Notes: generated by a model from the sequence alone, not told the origin. DNA of 61,935 nt from Clostridiales bacterium DTU070 (GCA_001513105.1 LFSH01000053.1:1-61935), one strand, 5' to 3'; positions 16,732 through 28,845 are shown, counted from the stretch's first letter. Numbers and translations: made by a program.

Positions 16732-18267
16732 TTATACTCCGGGGTTTATTTTGTGTTCCTTGGTTTCCCTGTAATACATGTTGATTTCGCGGATATACTC
16801 CTCGCCGCCGTTTTCCAGCCATGTATCAATGATATTTTTGAATTCGGCCTCGTCAATCTCGCCGGTTATAAACCGGATTCTTGCATCGTTAACCAGGTTG
16901 TCAAGGAAGTTTCCCTTCTCATGGTATATTTCAGAAGTGAATGATTCCGCAGGATTGGATACCAGGATTTTTTCATTCTCGGACTGCACTTTTGCAATCA
17001 GTTTCCTTAGTTCGTCTGTCTCTACGGGAGTGGTCAGGTCCCTGGGAATAAAGGTTAATAACATCGACAGGTCGTTTCTTTCCGTTTCCGAGACTCCTTC
17101 GGCTGTTTGCCTTATAACCGTTCCGTCCTGAACAATATAGTGCCTGTTCTCTATGCCATGATACAGTAAATCCTGGGCTTCACGTTCATTTAATTTATCC
17201 ATGAACTGAAGTATACGATCAATTTCATCGTTGCTTTTTCCTTCGCCGGATATTACGTAAAAGCCGTTATACCCCGAGGTAGAAAGGCTTCTCATACCCT
17301 TTTTCCCTGCCACTGCTCCGAATAAACCTATTTCGGCATCGTTCAGTTCCAGCCTTTCCATGCGGGAAGAAAGGGTGTTTGCCCTGTCGAGAACATCAAC
17401 AATACAGCCTGCCTGTCCGTTTACAAAGGGGTCATTGAAAAGCATCGGATCAAAGAACCTGAAATCCTGGTTTATCAGTTTTTCTTCATACAACTTCCGT
17501 AAAAAGTACAGCGATTCCATATACTCTTCGGTCAGGTAGGCAGGCACAAGCTCGCCATCTGAATTTTCGCCCCATACTTTCGGAACGCCGAACCATGTCT
17601 GGATTATATCCAATGAAACGGTTGAGCTTGTAAGAATTAGCCCGTATGTATCGTCAACACCGTTTTTGTCCGGATCATCACAGGTGAATGCTTTAAGCAT
17701 ATTATAGAAATCATCAATGGTTTCAGGCTCTTTTAGGCCTGTGTTCCTGAGCCAGTCCTTTCTGTATATGGCGCCGTATCTTCCGAGAGGACGCATTCTC
17801 GGAATACCGTACAGTTTATTGTCAATAAGAATATTATTCATTACTATGCGGTTCATCTGCCTTAAGTTTTTATAATTGTCAAGCCTTGGACCAATTTCGG
17901 CAAAGGCACCGTTCCTTGCAGCTTTAACCACGCTGAAGGATTTTGACGTAATCAGCATTAAATCGGGCAGATTTCCCGAGGCAAGAATTAAGTTCATCTG
18001 GTCATCATAACTGGAATTGCTGACCCACTTAATATTGAGTTTTGTGTCGGTAAACTCTTCAATGGCTTTAACAACAGGGCTTTCACTGCCTGCAGGATTT
18101 TTTGTAAAACTTGTTGTCATAATTGTAATGGGGAATGGTTCATCGCTGCCTTTTGAAGAGGACTGATCGGACATGAACAGTTTATCCCGCATACATGCGG
18201 AAAACAGGAACAGTATTAACAGACTGACTATTAAGACAACCAGGTTCCTATTTCCTGAATACTTCAT
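16732..18267 (-). CDS. Extracellular solute-binding lipoprotein (family 1, LplA-like)
   Basis: The 511-residue protein begins with a lipoprotein signal (VVLIVSLLILFLFSAC; lipobox FSAC with Cys near residue 25) and continues as a family 1 carbohydrate-binding protein (LPDLMLITSKSFSVVKAA, YGIPRMRPLGRYGAIYRKDW, EPETIDDFYNMLKAF). Such proteins normally feed ABC importers of YesOPQ/LplABC type, but no permease or ATPase gene is in the window. It is the first gene of a two-gene operon with the membrane AraC regulator. I infer it either serves a transporter encoded elsewhere or presents ligand to the AraC sensor. ATG 18267 (MKYSG) is chosen because it puts the signal peptide at the N-terminus; the frame upstream would add 27 residues without a ribosome site. 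Confidence 0.85.
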   Translation of the reverse strand: MKYSGNRNLVVLIVSLLILFLFSACMRDKLFMSDQSSSKGSDEPFPITIMTTSFTKNPAGSESPVVKAIEEFTDTKLNIKWVSNSSYDDQMNLILASGNLPDLMLITSKSFSVVKAARNGAFAEIGPRLDNYKNLRQMNRIVMNNILIDNKLYGIPRMRPLGRYGAIYRKDWLRNTGLKEPETIDDFYNMLKAFTCDDPDKNGVDDTYGLILTSSTVSLDIIQTWFGVPKVWGENSDGELVPAYLTEEYMESLYFLRKLYEEKLINQDFRFFDPMLFNDPFVNGQAGCIVDVLDRANTLSSRMERLELNDAEIGLFGAVAGKKGMRSLSTSGYNGFYVISGEGKSNDEIDRILQFMDKLNEREAQDLLYHGIENRHYIVQDGTVIRQTAEGVSETERNDLSMLLTFIPRDLTTPVETDELRKLIAKVQSENEKILVSNPAESFTSEIYHEKGNFLDNLVNDARIRFITGEIDEAEFKNIIDTWLENGGEEYIREINMYYRETKEHKINPGV

Positions 18268-18313
18268 ATAAATCCGCTCTTGCACTTTTATTTGAAACAA
18301 AGCCCACAATAGT

Positions 18314-18341
18314 ATTATATAATAAATTGACGAATTTACAA
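18314..18341 (-). promoter_or_regulatory. Promoter for the SBP-AraC operon
   Basis: On the minus strand TATAAT (complement of 18314-18319) lies 16 bp downstream of TTGTAA (complement of 18336-18341). A short TTCACA-TAAT-TGTGAA dyad at 18371-18386 lies between this and the divergent asnA promoter and could be an operator. Confidence 0.5.
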
Positions 18342-18411
18342 ATATCATAGTTTCGATAATACTGGATTATTTCACATAATTGTGAAGTAGTAATTTTTTT
18401 GGTTGTTCTGA

Positions 18412-18441
18412 TTGACATTTGTACCCCGCCTTAGGTAATAT
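18412..18441 (+). promoter_or_regulatory. Promoter for asnA
   Basis: TTGACA (18412-18417), 18-bp spacer, TAATAT (18436-18441), about 60 bases before the asnA start. Confidence 0.6.
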
Positions 18442-18501
18442 ATATTAAATATTTCTGTTAATCTTATAACAGGTTAACCCGGAAGTCTGGAGGAGTCACC
18501 A

Positions 18502-19521
18502 ATGTCACAGAAAACACCGCATGTTATTATACCATCGGGATACAGGTCTGCGTTATCGGTTATGGATACCGAGATTGCCATTAAGCTTCTGAAAGATTTT
18601 TTTGAGGATGAGCTTGCTGAAAAACTTAACCTGGTAAGGGTTTCCGCGCCGCTTTTTGTAAGGCCCGAATCGGGCCTGAACGATAACCTTAATGGTGTGG
18701 AACGGCCTGTTTCCTTTGAAGTGAAATGCATTGGCGCTGACGTCGAAATAGTGCATTCCCTGGCCAAATGGAAGAGGATGGCTCTTAAAAAATACGGGTT
18801 TGGCGCCGGTCAGGGCCTGTATACCGACATGAATGCAATAAGACGGGACGAGCAGCTGGATAACCTGCATTCCGTGTATGTTGACCAGTGGGACTGGGAG
18901 ATAATCATAGAGAAAGCCGACAGAAACAAGGACTTCTTAAAATCAGTCGTAAGGAAGATTTTCGAAGTGTTCAGGGCAGCCGAGGATTTTATATGCGGCA
19001 AATACCCGCAGCTTCCGCGGAATCTGCCTGATGATATATTCTTTATTACAACACAGGAACTTGAAGATCTTTATCCCGACCTTGCCCCTGAGCAGCGGGA
19101 GTTTGAGATTGCAAAAGAGAAGAAAGCAGTTTTCATAATGGAGATAGGTGACATATTAAGATCGGGGAAAAAGCATGACGGAAGGGCTCCGGACTATGAT
19201 GACTGGCACCTGAACGGTGATATACTGTTCTGGTATCCCTTACTGAACAGGACCATTGAAATGTCTTCGATGGGAATAAGGGTGGACGAGAAGGCTCTTG
19301 CAGAACAGCTTGTAAAGGCAAACTGTCCCGAGCGAAGGGAACTTGCTTTCCACAGGGATTTGCTGGACGGAAAACTTCCGTATACGATTGGCGGAGGCAT
19401 AGGACAGTCCCGCCTGTGCATGTTCTTCCTTAACAAGGCTCATATTGGTGAAGTGCAGGCATCGGTATGGGATGATGAAACAATTGCCATGTGCGAAAAT
19501 GCAGGAATTCAACTGCTGTAA
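18502..19521 (+). CDS. asnA: Aspartate--ammonia ligase (asparagine synthetase A)
   Basis: Makes L-asparagine from aspartate, ammonia and ATP through an aspartyl-adenylate; cytosolic homodimer related to class II aminoacyl-tRNA synthetases. The 339 residues are close to the family length (about 330-340). Recognisable segments are [20 protein letters not shown] near the N-terminus, [22 protein letters not shown], and the class II motif 3-like [14 protein letters not shown] near the C-terminus. A GGAGGAG site precedes ATG 18502. The gene is monocistronic: its own promoter at 18412 and a strong terminator at 19557. It is unrelated to the surrounding pectin and germination genes. Confidence 0.95.
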   Translation: MSQKTPHVIIPSGYRSALSVMDTEIAIKLLKDFFEDELAEKLNLVRVSAPLFVRPESGLNDNLNGVERPVSFEVKCIGADVEIVHSLAKWKRMALKKYGFGAGQGLYTDMNAIRRDEQLDNLHSVYVDQWDWEIIIEKADRNKDFLKSVVRKIFEVFRAAEDFICGKYPQLPRNLPDDIFFITTQELEDLYPDLAPEQREFEIAKEKKAVFIMEIGDILRSGKKHDGRAPDYDDWHLNGDILFWYPLLNRTIEMSSMGIRVDEKALAEQLVKANCPERRELAFHRDLLDGKLPYTIGGGIGQSRLCMFFLNKAHIGEVQASVWDDETIAMCENAGIQLL

Positions 19522-19556
19522 TAACAGGATGAGTATCAGGTTAATAAAGAGTTGTT

Positions 19557-19585
19557 AAAAAGTGAATTCAGCGAATTCACTTTTT
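19557..19585 (+). terminator. Intrinsic terminator of asnA
   Basis: A 13-bp perfect stem built around GTGAATTC/GAATTCAC with an AGC loop and flanking A- and T-runs. It separates asnA from the germination operon. Confidence 0.85.
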
Positions 19586-19659
19586 TCTTTATTTTTATCG
19601 ATACCCGTTATTTGCATAATTATCCGGTCAGCGAACAAGAATATAAACGGGTGGTGGTT

Positions 19660-21234
19660 ATGCAAAGGAGAAAAGGGGAAAGGCGTACGGCAAAAAAACC
19701 GGTAAGGGTTGGTGACAATAAGACAGGAACCGGTGAAGTACCGAAGAACAGCAATAAACTTGCAAAATCCCTTGATGAGAACATAAGAGTACTGAAAGAA
19801 AGATTCAGCAACGACGGTACGGTTGTTTTCAGGAGGTTTCAGAACCGGTACCTGCCCGAAATAAAATGCTGCATAGTTTTTATCGAAGGGATGATAGATT
19901 TCAAGCATATAAACATGCAGATAATTGAACCAGTAATGGAGCAGGATTTGAGGCAATTATCGTCATCATCTCAAAATTTTCTTGTAGATATAAAAGACAA
20001 GGTTCTGCCGGTAAATGACATAGAGGAATCGGAGGATCTTGAAAAAATTCTCCAGTCAATCTGCTACGGCAATACCGCTTTTCTGCTTGACGGGTATGAC
20101 ACCGCACTGCTGATCGAGTCGAAGGGCTGGGAGGTAAGGGCAATAACCGAACCCGAGTCGGAAAAGGTTATACGCGGGCCGAGGGAAGGCTTTACAGAGC
20201 ATATTATATCGAACATCTCGCTAATCAGGAGAAGAATAAAGAATCCGAACATCAAGTTCAGGTTTATGCAGCTTGGAAAGCAAACAAATACAACCATCTG
20301 CATAACCTATATTGAGGGAATTGCCCTTGAAAGCGTTCTGACAGAACTGGAACGAAGACTTAACAGTATAGACATAGATGGTATTCTGGATTCGGGCTAT
20401 ATCCAGGAGTTAATCGAGGATGCACCTCTGTCAACATTTCCAACCGTGGGGTACACTGAAAGACCCGATGTGGTTGTTGCAAGGATGCTTGAAGGAAGAA
20501 TAGCCGTTATAGTGGACGGAAGCCCGTTTGTACTGACAGTTCCGCATATCCTCGTGGAAAATATCCAGGTAAACGAGGATTATTACGATCATTTTATTTT
20601 CGGAAGCTTCAACAGGTTCCTGCGAGCGGCGGCTTCGATTGCCACAATCAGTATTCCTGCCGTTTACCTGGCCCTGGTGACATTTCACCAGGAAATGATA
20701 CCTACCCAGCTTTTGATTACATTATCTGCATCTCTTGAAGGGGTGCCGCTTCCTACATCATTATCGCTGATTATTATGCTTATTGTTTTTGATATATTGC
20801 GCCAGGCCGGGGCAAGAATGCCCTCTGCAGTTGGGCAGACCGTTAACATAGTCGGTACGCTGGTTCTTGGCCAGGCCGCTGTTGAAGCACATCTTGTAAG
20901 CGCGCCTGTTATTATTGTAACAGCCATAAGCGGCATTACAACACTCGTAGTGCCTACGCTGATAGAAAGCATTGTTCTGCTCAGGCTGTTTTTGCTGATA
21001 CTCTCTTCCTTCTTAGGTTTATATGGCTACTTTATAGGAATAATTATGGTTTATCTTCACTTAATGTCATTACGTTCATTCGGGGTTCCTTACATGATGT
21101 CTGTTACAAGAATCAGGGACCATGACGGCCAGGATGCGTGGATACGTGCCCCCTGGTGGTCAATGACCCTGAGACCCAAAATAATAGGAGCTAAAAACCT
21201 TGTAAGACAGGTTTCAAATCATAACAGGAGATGA
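19660..21234 (+). CDS. Spore germination receptor A subunit (GerA/GerKA family)
   Basis: A-subunit of a nutrient germinant receptor in the spore inner membrane. The 524-residue protein has the hydrophilic N-terminal domain typical of the family (LAKSLDENIRVLKERFS, then a LIESKGWEVRAITEPESE region and GPREGFTEHIISNISLIRRR) and, from about residue 310, a membrane region of several helices (SIATISIPAVYLALVTFHQE, QAGARMPSAVGQTVNIVGT). I chose ATG 19660 behind a GGTGG site; earlier in-frame codons lie inside the asnA terminator. It heads an A-C-D-B operon with gaps or overlaps of a few bases. Expression is expected late in sporulation in the forespore, but I did not find a clear sigma-G promoter. 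Confidence 0.92.
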   Translation: MQRRKGERRTAKKPVRVGDNKTGTGEVPKNSNKLAKSLDENIRVLKERFSNDGTVVFRRFQNRYLPEIKCCIVFIEGMIDFKHINMQIIEPVMEQDLRQLSSSSQNFLVDIKDKVLPVNDIEESEDLEKILQSICYGNTAFLLDGYDTALLIESKGWEVRAITEPESEKVIRGPREGFTEHIISNISLIRRRIKNPNIKFRFMQLGKQTNTTICITYIEGIALESVLTELERRLNSIDIDGILDSGYIQELIEDAPLSTFPTVGYTERPDVVVARMLEGRIAVIVDGSPFVLTVPHILVENIQVNEDYYDHFIFGSFNRFLRAAASIATISIPAVYLALVTFHQEMIPTQLLITLSASLEGVPLPTSLSLIIMLIVFDILRQAGARMPSAVGQTVNIVGTLVLGQAAVEAHLVSAPVIIVTAISGITTLVVPTLIESIVLLRLFLLILSSFLGLYGYFIGIIMVYLHLMSLRSFGVPYMMSVTRIRDHDGQDAWIRAPWWSMTLRPKIIGAKNLVRQVSNHNRR

Positions 21235-21240
21235 GCGGTT

Positions 21241-22359
21241 TTGAGAAAAGTCGTCCTTTTGCCTGCCCTGGCATTTATGCTGTTAATGCTGACCTCGTGC
21301 TGGAATTACAGGGAAGTAAATGATCTGGCCATTGTAATCGGAGCTGCAATTGACAAGGGCATGACAGAGAATTATCTGCTTACGGTGGAGCTTTTGGAAG
21401 TCGGGGGAGGGCAGGATACAGAGGTCACGTCTAAGGCTTTGTCTGTTGAAGGCGAAACGGTATTTGATGCTGTAAGAAAACTTATCTCGATAGAAAGGAA
21501 AAGGGGATACTGGGGCCATATCAGGGCTCTGATTGTCAGCGAGGAAATCGCGGCTGAGGATTTAACCCAGGTGATCAGGTTCTTCCGGCAGGACGCTGAA
21601 ACAAGTGGTGATCTGCACATTATCATATCTAAGGGATGCAGGGCTGAAGACATTCTTCATGCCGATATCCCCCATGGTACCGATATATCCACATCCCTGG
21701 CCCAGTGTCTTGAAAGCAGCCGTTTTTTATCAGAGAGCCCGTCAACCCCCCTGTTCAAGCTCAGTCAGGAACTGAAGTCGTTAATATCACCAACTCTGCC
21801 CGTGGTTACGCTGATTAAGCTGAAAGATATGACCATACCTGTTTTAAGCGGGGCGGCTGTTTTTCATAATAAAAAGCTGGCAGGCTACCTGGACGGCGAG
21901 GAAACAAAGGCTATGTTATTCCTGAAAGATGAAATCAAAGGAGGAGTTCTTGTAACAAGGAAGGATCCTGCCCTTCTTTCGCTTGAGATCCTGGAAAACA
22001 ACACGAAAATCAAAACCCGAAATGACGGAAAGCAGCTGGCGCTTGATATAACTGTTGAAACAAAGGCCGCCATTAATGAAGTAACATGTAATATAGAATT
22101 CAGCGATCCGACCGTATTTGACGAAATACAGCGCCTGGCTGAAGAACAGCTTGGAAAAAAACTTGAAGACGTGATTGATAAGGCAAGGAGTTTACGGGCC
22201 GATATATTTGGTTTCGGGCAGAAAATATATGAAAACAATCCCCGGAAATGGGCTGAAATATCAGGCAATTATGATGAGGAGTTTACGAATATCAGGGTTA
22301 ATATTGACGTTAATGTTGATATTGTGAATACGTCAATCATATACAAACAGTTTGAGTGA
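21241..22359 (+). CDS. Spore germination lipoprotein, Ger(x)C family
   Basis: C-subunit of the germinant receptor. The 372-residue protein starts with a lipoprotein signal ending at the lipobox LTSC (Cys20) and the family signature WNYREVNDLAIV, followed by the three-domain GerC body (IERKRGYWGHIRALIVSEE, FFRQDAETSGDLHIIIS). The start is TTG 21241, with GGAGATGAG about ten bases upstream, six bases after the A-subunit stop. Its last codons overlap the ribosome site of the next small gene. Confidence 0.92.
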   Translation: MRKVVLLPALAFMLLMLTSCWNYREVNDLAIVIGAAIDKGMTENYLLTVELLEVGGGQDTEVTSKALSVEGETVFDAVRKLISIERKRGYWGHIRALIVSEEIAAEDLTQVIRFFRQDAETSGDLHIIISKGCRAEDILHADIPHGTDISTSLAQCLESSRFLSESPSTPLFKLSQELKSLISPTLPVVTLIKLKDMTIPVLSGAAVFHNKKLAGYLDGEETKAMLFLKDEIKGGVLVTRKDPALLSLEILENNTKIKTRNDGKQLALDITVETKAAINEVTCNIEFSDPTVFDEIQRLAEEQLGKKLEDVIDKARSLRADIFGFGQKIYENNPRKWAEISGNYDEEFTNIRVNIDVNVDIVNTSIIYKQFE

Positions 22360-22370
22360 AGGTGAATAAA

Positions 22371-22592
22371 ATGTTTATTGCAGTTTTGGCAGGTTATATC
22401 CTGCTGGGCATATATGAATTTGTTCCGCTTTATAAGGAAAAAAGATGGAGGGAGTTTTATGTTAATTTAGCGCTGACTCTGATTTCGTTCACTGCAGCAT
22501 TTCTTATCAGCGTAAATGTGAAAATTCCAAGCCCGGCTATGGCAATTGAAATGATTATAAACTTTTTGACTGGTAAACAGGAAGGTACGTAA
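22371..22592 (+). CDS. Small two-helix germination operon protein (D-subunit type)
   Basis: A 73-residue membrane protein with two predicted helices (FIAVLAGYILLGIYEFVPL and LALTLISFTAAFLISVNV) separated by a charged loop KEKRWREFY. Small two-helix D subunits encoded within or next to gerA-type operons are known in Bacillus and modulate receptor activity; position and topology fit that role here. ATG 22371 has AAGGTG six bases upstream; an in-frame GTG at 22356 lacks spacing. The stop codon overlaps the ATG of the B subunit, so the two are translationally coupled. Confidence 0.75.
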   Translation: MFIAVLAGYILLGIYEFVPLYKEKRWREFYVNLALTLISFTAAFLISVNVKIPSPAMAIEMIINFLTGKQEGT

Positions 22593-23731
22593 TGGTAAAA
22601 ATTACCAACAAGGAAGCGATATGCATTGCTGTTTTGTTTTTACTGGGAAGCAACATTGTAATTGGATCCGGCATGGATGTTCAAAATGACAACTGGATTG
22701 CAGGAATTTTCGGATTTGCTTATTTTGTTCCCTTTGCATTCATGTATGCAAGGATACAGGCATTGCATGGAGGAAAGGATTTGCCTGAAATAGCAAACCA
22801 CTTGTTTGGAAGGGTGTTCGGTTTTATTATAACAGCCGTTTATACCTGGTACTCACTGCATGTAGGAGCACTGGTGCTTAGAAATTTCGGTGAGTTTGTA
22901 AAGATAACCACACTTACCGAAACACCGCTGCTGGTTATAATGCTCAGTTTCAGTGTAATAATAATTGCGGCGGCACGGCTGGGTATTGAAGTTATGGGCA
23001 GGCTGAGTACATACGCGCTGCCCCTTGTGGTTCTGATACTGGTTTTTATGGAAGCAATGTCAGTAAGCCAGATGAATTTTGACTTTGTCAAGCCGGTTTT
23101 TGTGCATGGTTTCCAGAAAATTGCCAGGGCCGGCTTTTCGGCGTTCACCTTTCCGTTCGGTGAATCGGTTATTTTCCTGGGAATACTGTATTCGCTGAAA
23201 AAACGGGAATCAGCATACAGGATTTATATGACCGGAATGGTAATATCGGGCATTATACTTGTTACGCTGACACTGATGAACATATTTATCCTGGGTCCTG
23301 TGGAAGGTGACTTTTACTTTCCTTCCCATTCCTCGTTCAGCCGGATACGGCTTGGTGACTTTCTTCAGCGTATGGAAGGGACAATCTCGGTTTCATATGC
23401 AATAACATGTTTTATCAAGGCAAGTGTTTGCCTTTTTGTTGCATGCAAGGGAATAGCATCGGTATTCGGACTTTCGGATTACAGGTTCATTACGATACAG
23501 ACAGGGCTGATCATGACATATCTTGCCTTTATACTTTATAAAAATACGGTGGAGATGGAAAACTGGGTGATAAATGTTTATAAATACTATGCAATACCTT
23601 TTCAGATTGTTATTCCGCTGCTTATCTGGATTCGGGCCGAGTTTAAAAACCGGAAAGGCAAAAGGCCAAAGAAAAGTGAAGAATTAGAAATAAACGGCGG
23701 TGAACAGGAAGAGGCCGGAAATGAGTTTTAG
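22592..23731 (+). CDS. Spore germination permease, GerB family
   Basis: B-subunit of the germinant receptor, an APC-superfamily protein that carries the germinant-binding site. The 379 residues show about ten membrane helices, starting with EAICIAVLFLLGSNIVIGSG, the region where APC permeases bind their amino-acid backbone. The C-terminus is short and charged (RKGKRPKKSEELEINGG). The start ATG overlaps the previous stop by one base. It is the last gene of the operon; a hairpin at 23741 follows. Confidence 0.92.
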   Translation: MVKITNKEAICIAVLFLLGSNIVIGSGMDVQNDNWIAGIFGFAYFVPFAFMYARIQALHGGKDLPEIANHLFGRVFGFIITAVYTWYSLHVGALVLRNFGEFVKITTLTETPLLVIMLSFSVIIIAAARLGIEVMGRLSTYALPLVVLILVFMEAMSVSQMNFDFVKPVFVHGFQKIARAGFSAFTFPFGESVIFLGILYSLKKRESAYRIYMTGMVISGIILVTLTLMNIFILGPVEGDFYFPSHSSFSRIRLGDFLQRMEGTISVSYAITCFIKASVCLFVACKGIASVFGLSDYRFITIQTGLIMTYLAFILYKNTVEMENWVINVYKYYAIPFQIVIPLLIWIRAEFKNRKGKRPKKSEELEINGGEQEEAGNEF

Positions 23732-23740
23732 TCAATTTAA

Positions 23741-23771
23741 AAAGGTGTACGGGAGGCACCCGTACACCTTT
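23741..23771. terminator. Bidirectional terminator between germination operon and minus-strand mini-gene
   Basis: Perfect 13-bp stem AAAGGTGTACGGG/CCCGTACACCTTT with a 5-base loop. On the minus strand it ends in TTTTTAAATT, a good terminator; on the plus strand the T-run is short. It ends both the germination operon and the putative mini-transcript. Confidence 0.7.
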
Positions 23772-23777
23772 CGGCTG

Positions 23778-23810
23778 TTAAAGCACAGCCACCTCCGTTG
23801 CGATTCTCAT
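23778..23810 (-). CDS. Putative ten-codon mini-gene (MRIATEVAVL)
   Basis: On the minus strand an ATG at 23810 opens a ten-codon frame ending in TAA at 23778. It is preceded at eight bases by GAAAGGAG, one of the better ribosome sites in the window. Upstream lie a perfect ACAGCTTC/GAAGCTGT hairpin (23837-23854) and a promoter-like pair (23880-23909); downstream, seven bases after the stop, is a terminator stem with a T-run. Together these form a self-contained transcript of about 140 bases. I know no homologue. It could encode a micropeptide, be a regulatory RNA whose translation matters, or be a chance arrangement. Confidence 0.35.
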   Translation of the reverse strand: MRIATEVAVL

Positions 23811-23879
23811 ATGGATCACTCCTTTCAATAAGGATTACAGCTTCCTGAAGCTGTGAAACCATGCGCCTGGCTCAGTTCA

Positions 23880-23909
23880 ATTATAACCTTTCGGGCTTCG
23901 GCAAATCAA
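23880..23909 (-). promoter_or_regulatory. Promoter-like pair for the mini-gene
   Basis: On the minus strand TTGATT (complement of 23904-23909), 18-bp spacer, TATAAT (complement of 23880-23885). It lies just after the beta-galactosidase stop codon. Confidence 0.4.
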
Positions 23910-23929
23910 AGCACTGTTTGGTTATAATA

Positions 23930-27034
<3,105 letters not shown>

Positions 27035-27122
27035 TCACCTTTATAGTAAAGCAACCGGAGGAATTAAGCAAGTGATTAACAGGAACAATAGGTCTGTATA
27101 CTTTGTTTGGAGGTTTTCAGAA

Positions 27123-28574
27123 ATGAAAGTATGGTTTGCAGTATCAGAAGCAGCGCCCTTTGCAAAAACAGGAGGCCTTGCAGATGTCGCCGGCTCACTT
27201 CCCAAAGCATTAAGGAAACATGGCATTGACATCCGTGTTGTTATGCCGAAATACAGCCAAATACCGCAGCAATATATTAATAAAATGAGTTTCATAGGGT
27301 ATACTTATGTGAATCTTACATGGCGGCGTGAATACTACGGCATATTCACCCTGGAGCATGAAGGCGTACCTTTTTACTTCATTGACAATGAACGTTATTT
27401 CAACCGTGACTGGTATTACGGGCAGGTGGACGACGGCGAAAGATTCACTTTCTTCTGCAAGTCAGTACTGGAAGTTCTTCCGGTAATCGGGTTCAGGCCT
27501 TATATCATCCACTGCAACGACTGGCAGACAGGCCTTGTAAGCGTGCTCCTTGACGCCCACTACAGGTATTACAGGAATAAAGGGTTCTATCAGTATATTC
27601 ATACCGTCATGACCATTCACAATCTTAAATACCAGGGAATTTTTCCTAAAGAAATGATGGATGAAATTATCGGCCTCGGCTGGGAATACTTTCACCCGGA
27701 CGGAGTTGAGTTTTACAACTGTATTAACTTCCTGAAAGCAGGAATAGCTTATTCCGCAAAAGTCACAACGGTAAGCAGGACATATGCCGAAGAGATAAAG
27801 ACCGGGTTCTACGGTGAAAACCTGGACGGAATCCTCAGGAAACGCTCGCGGGATCTTTGCGGAATACTGAACGGGATAGATTATGGGGAGAACGACCCGC
27901 TGACACCAAATATATATGTGCCTTTCTCGGTTAACAGCATTGAAGACAAGCAAAAGAACAAGGTATTACTGCAGAAGGAAGCAGGCCTGGACGTAAATCC
28001 TGAAACGCCGCTTATAGGAATTATTTCAAGGCTTGTTGCGCAAAAAGGCCTGGATTTGATTGACAGAATGATCGCCGAACTCCTGGAAATGGATCTTCAG
28101 CTTATAGTCCTCGGAGCCGGTGAAAAAAGGTACGAGGACATGTTTCTGTGGGCACAGGGAGCTTTCAGGGGTAAAATGTCGGCAAATATGCGATATGATC
28201 ATGTGCTGGCCCAAAGGATTTATTCAGGCTGTGATATGTTCCTTATGCCGTCCCTTTTTGAACCCTGCGGCTTAGGGCAATTATACGCCATGCGCTACGG
28301 AACGGTTCCAATTGTAAGGGAGACCGGGGGACTGAAAGATACCGTTATCCCATACAATGAATATACGGGTGAAGGGACGGGTTTTACGTTTGCGAATTAC
28401 AATGCCCATGAAATGAAGGATGCGGTGATAAGGGCAATGAGAGTTTATAAAGACAAGGAAAAATGGAGAGGCATTGTCACAAACTGCATGCAGCAGGATT
28501 TCAGCTGGGAAAGGTCGGCACGCGAGTACGGTAATCTCTATAACCAGGTATGCGGTATTACGGTAACCAAATAA
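27123..28574 (+). CDS. glgA: Glycogen synthase (ADP-glucose), GT5
   Basis: Transfers glucose from ADP-glucose to the non-reducing end of alpha-1,4-glucan. The 483 residues match bacterial GlgA. The N-terminal lysine motif AKTGGLADVAGSLPKAL (about 15-31) binds ADP-glucose; the C-terminal Rossmann half contains ISRLVAQKGLDLI and PSLFEPCGLGQLYAMRYG, with the conserved Glu of the EX7E-type motif. ATG 27123 is preceded by TTTGGAGG; the longer frame from 27072 has no ribosome site. No other glycogen gene (glgB, C, D, P) is adjacent. Confidence 0.95.
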   Translation: MKVWFAVSEAAPFAKTGGLADVAGSLPKALRKHGIDIRVVMPKYSQIPQQYINKMSFIGYTYVNLTWRREYYGIFTLEHEGVPFYFIDNERYFNRDWYYGQVDDGERFTFFCKSVLEVLPVIGFRPYIIHCNDWQTGLVSVLLDAHYRYYRNKGFYQYIHTVMTIHNLKYQGIFPKEMMDEIIGLGWEYFHPDGVEFYNCINFLKAGIAYSAKVTTVSRTYAEEIKTGFYGENLDGILRKRSRDLCGILNGIDYGENDPLTPNIYVPFSVNSIEDKQKNKVLLQKEAGLDVNPETPLIGIISRLVAQKGLDLIDRMIAELLEMDLQLIVLGAGEKRYEDMFLWAQGAFRGKMSANMRYDHVLAQRIYSGCDMFLMPSLFEPCGLGQLYAMRYGTVPIVRETGGLKDTVIPYNEYTGEGTGFTFANYNAHEMKDAVIRAMRVYKDKEKWRGIVTNCMQQDFSWERSAREYGNLYNQVCGITVTK

Positions 28575-28623
28575 CCCTTTTCCGCATAGGATATATCAGC
28601 TAAAGTATGCGAGGTGATTATGG

Positions 28624-28749
28624 ATGGGCGATTATTGCGATAAGGGTTTTTTTGGAGGCTGGGAATGGATCATTATTATTGTCCTGTTAATAATAATCTT
28701 CTGCCCCGATATCTTCAGTCCTAAGGGCAGATACTTTGACAAATGCTGA
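28624..28749 (+). CDS. 41-residue single-helix membrane protein
   Basis: ATG 28624 follows GAGGTG at seven bases and opens a 41-codon frame: a short polar, Gly-rich N-terminus (MGDYCDKGFFGGWEW), one strongly hydrophobic helix (IIIIVLLIIIFC) and a charged tail with a final cysteine (PKGRYFDKC). Small Gly/Phe/Cys proteins of this build are common in Clostridia, often in sporulating cells, with no assigned function. A strong terminator follows at 28773. The gene may be read from the glgA transcript or its own. Confidence 0.6.
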   Translation: MGDYCDKGFFGGWEWIIIIVLLIIIFCPDIFSPKGRYFDKC

Positions 28750-28772
28750 ATGCACATCAGGCATAAATAAAT

Positions 28773-28794
28773 GCCCCGCTGACCAAAGCGGGGC
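28773..28794. terminator. Bidirectional intrinsic terminator
   Basis: GCCCCGCT/AGCGGGGC stem, 6-base loop; T-rich on both sides. It lies between the convergent small membrane protein gene and the VOC gene. Confidence 0.8.
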
Positions 28795-28845
28795 TGCCTT
28801 TATTCAGCTGATTTCACCTGTAAATAGCCGGAACCTTACGGCTGT

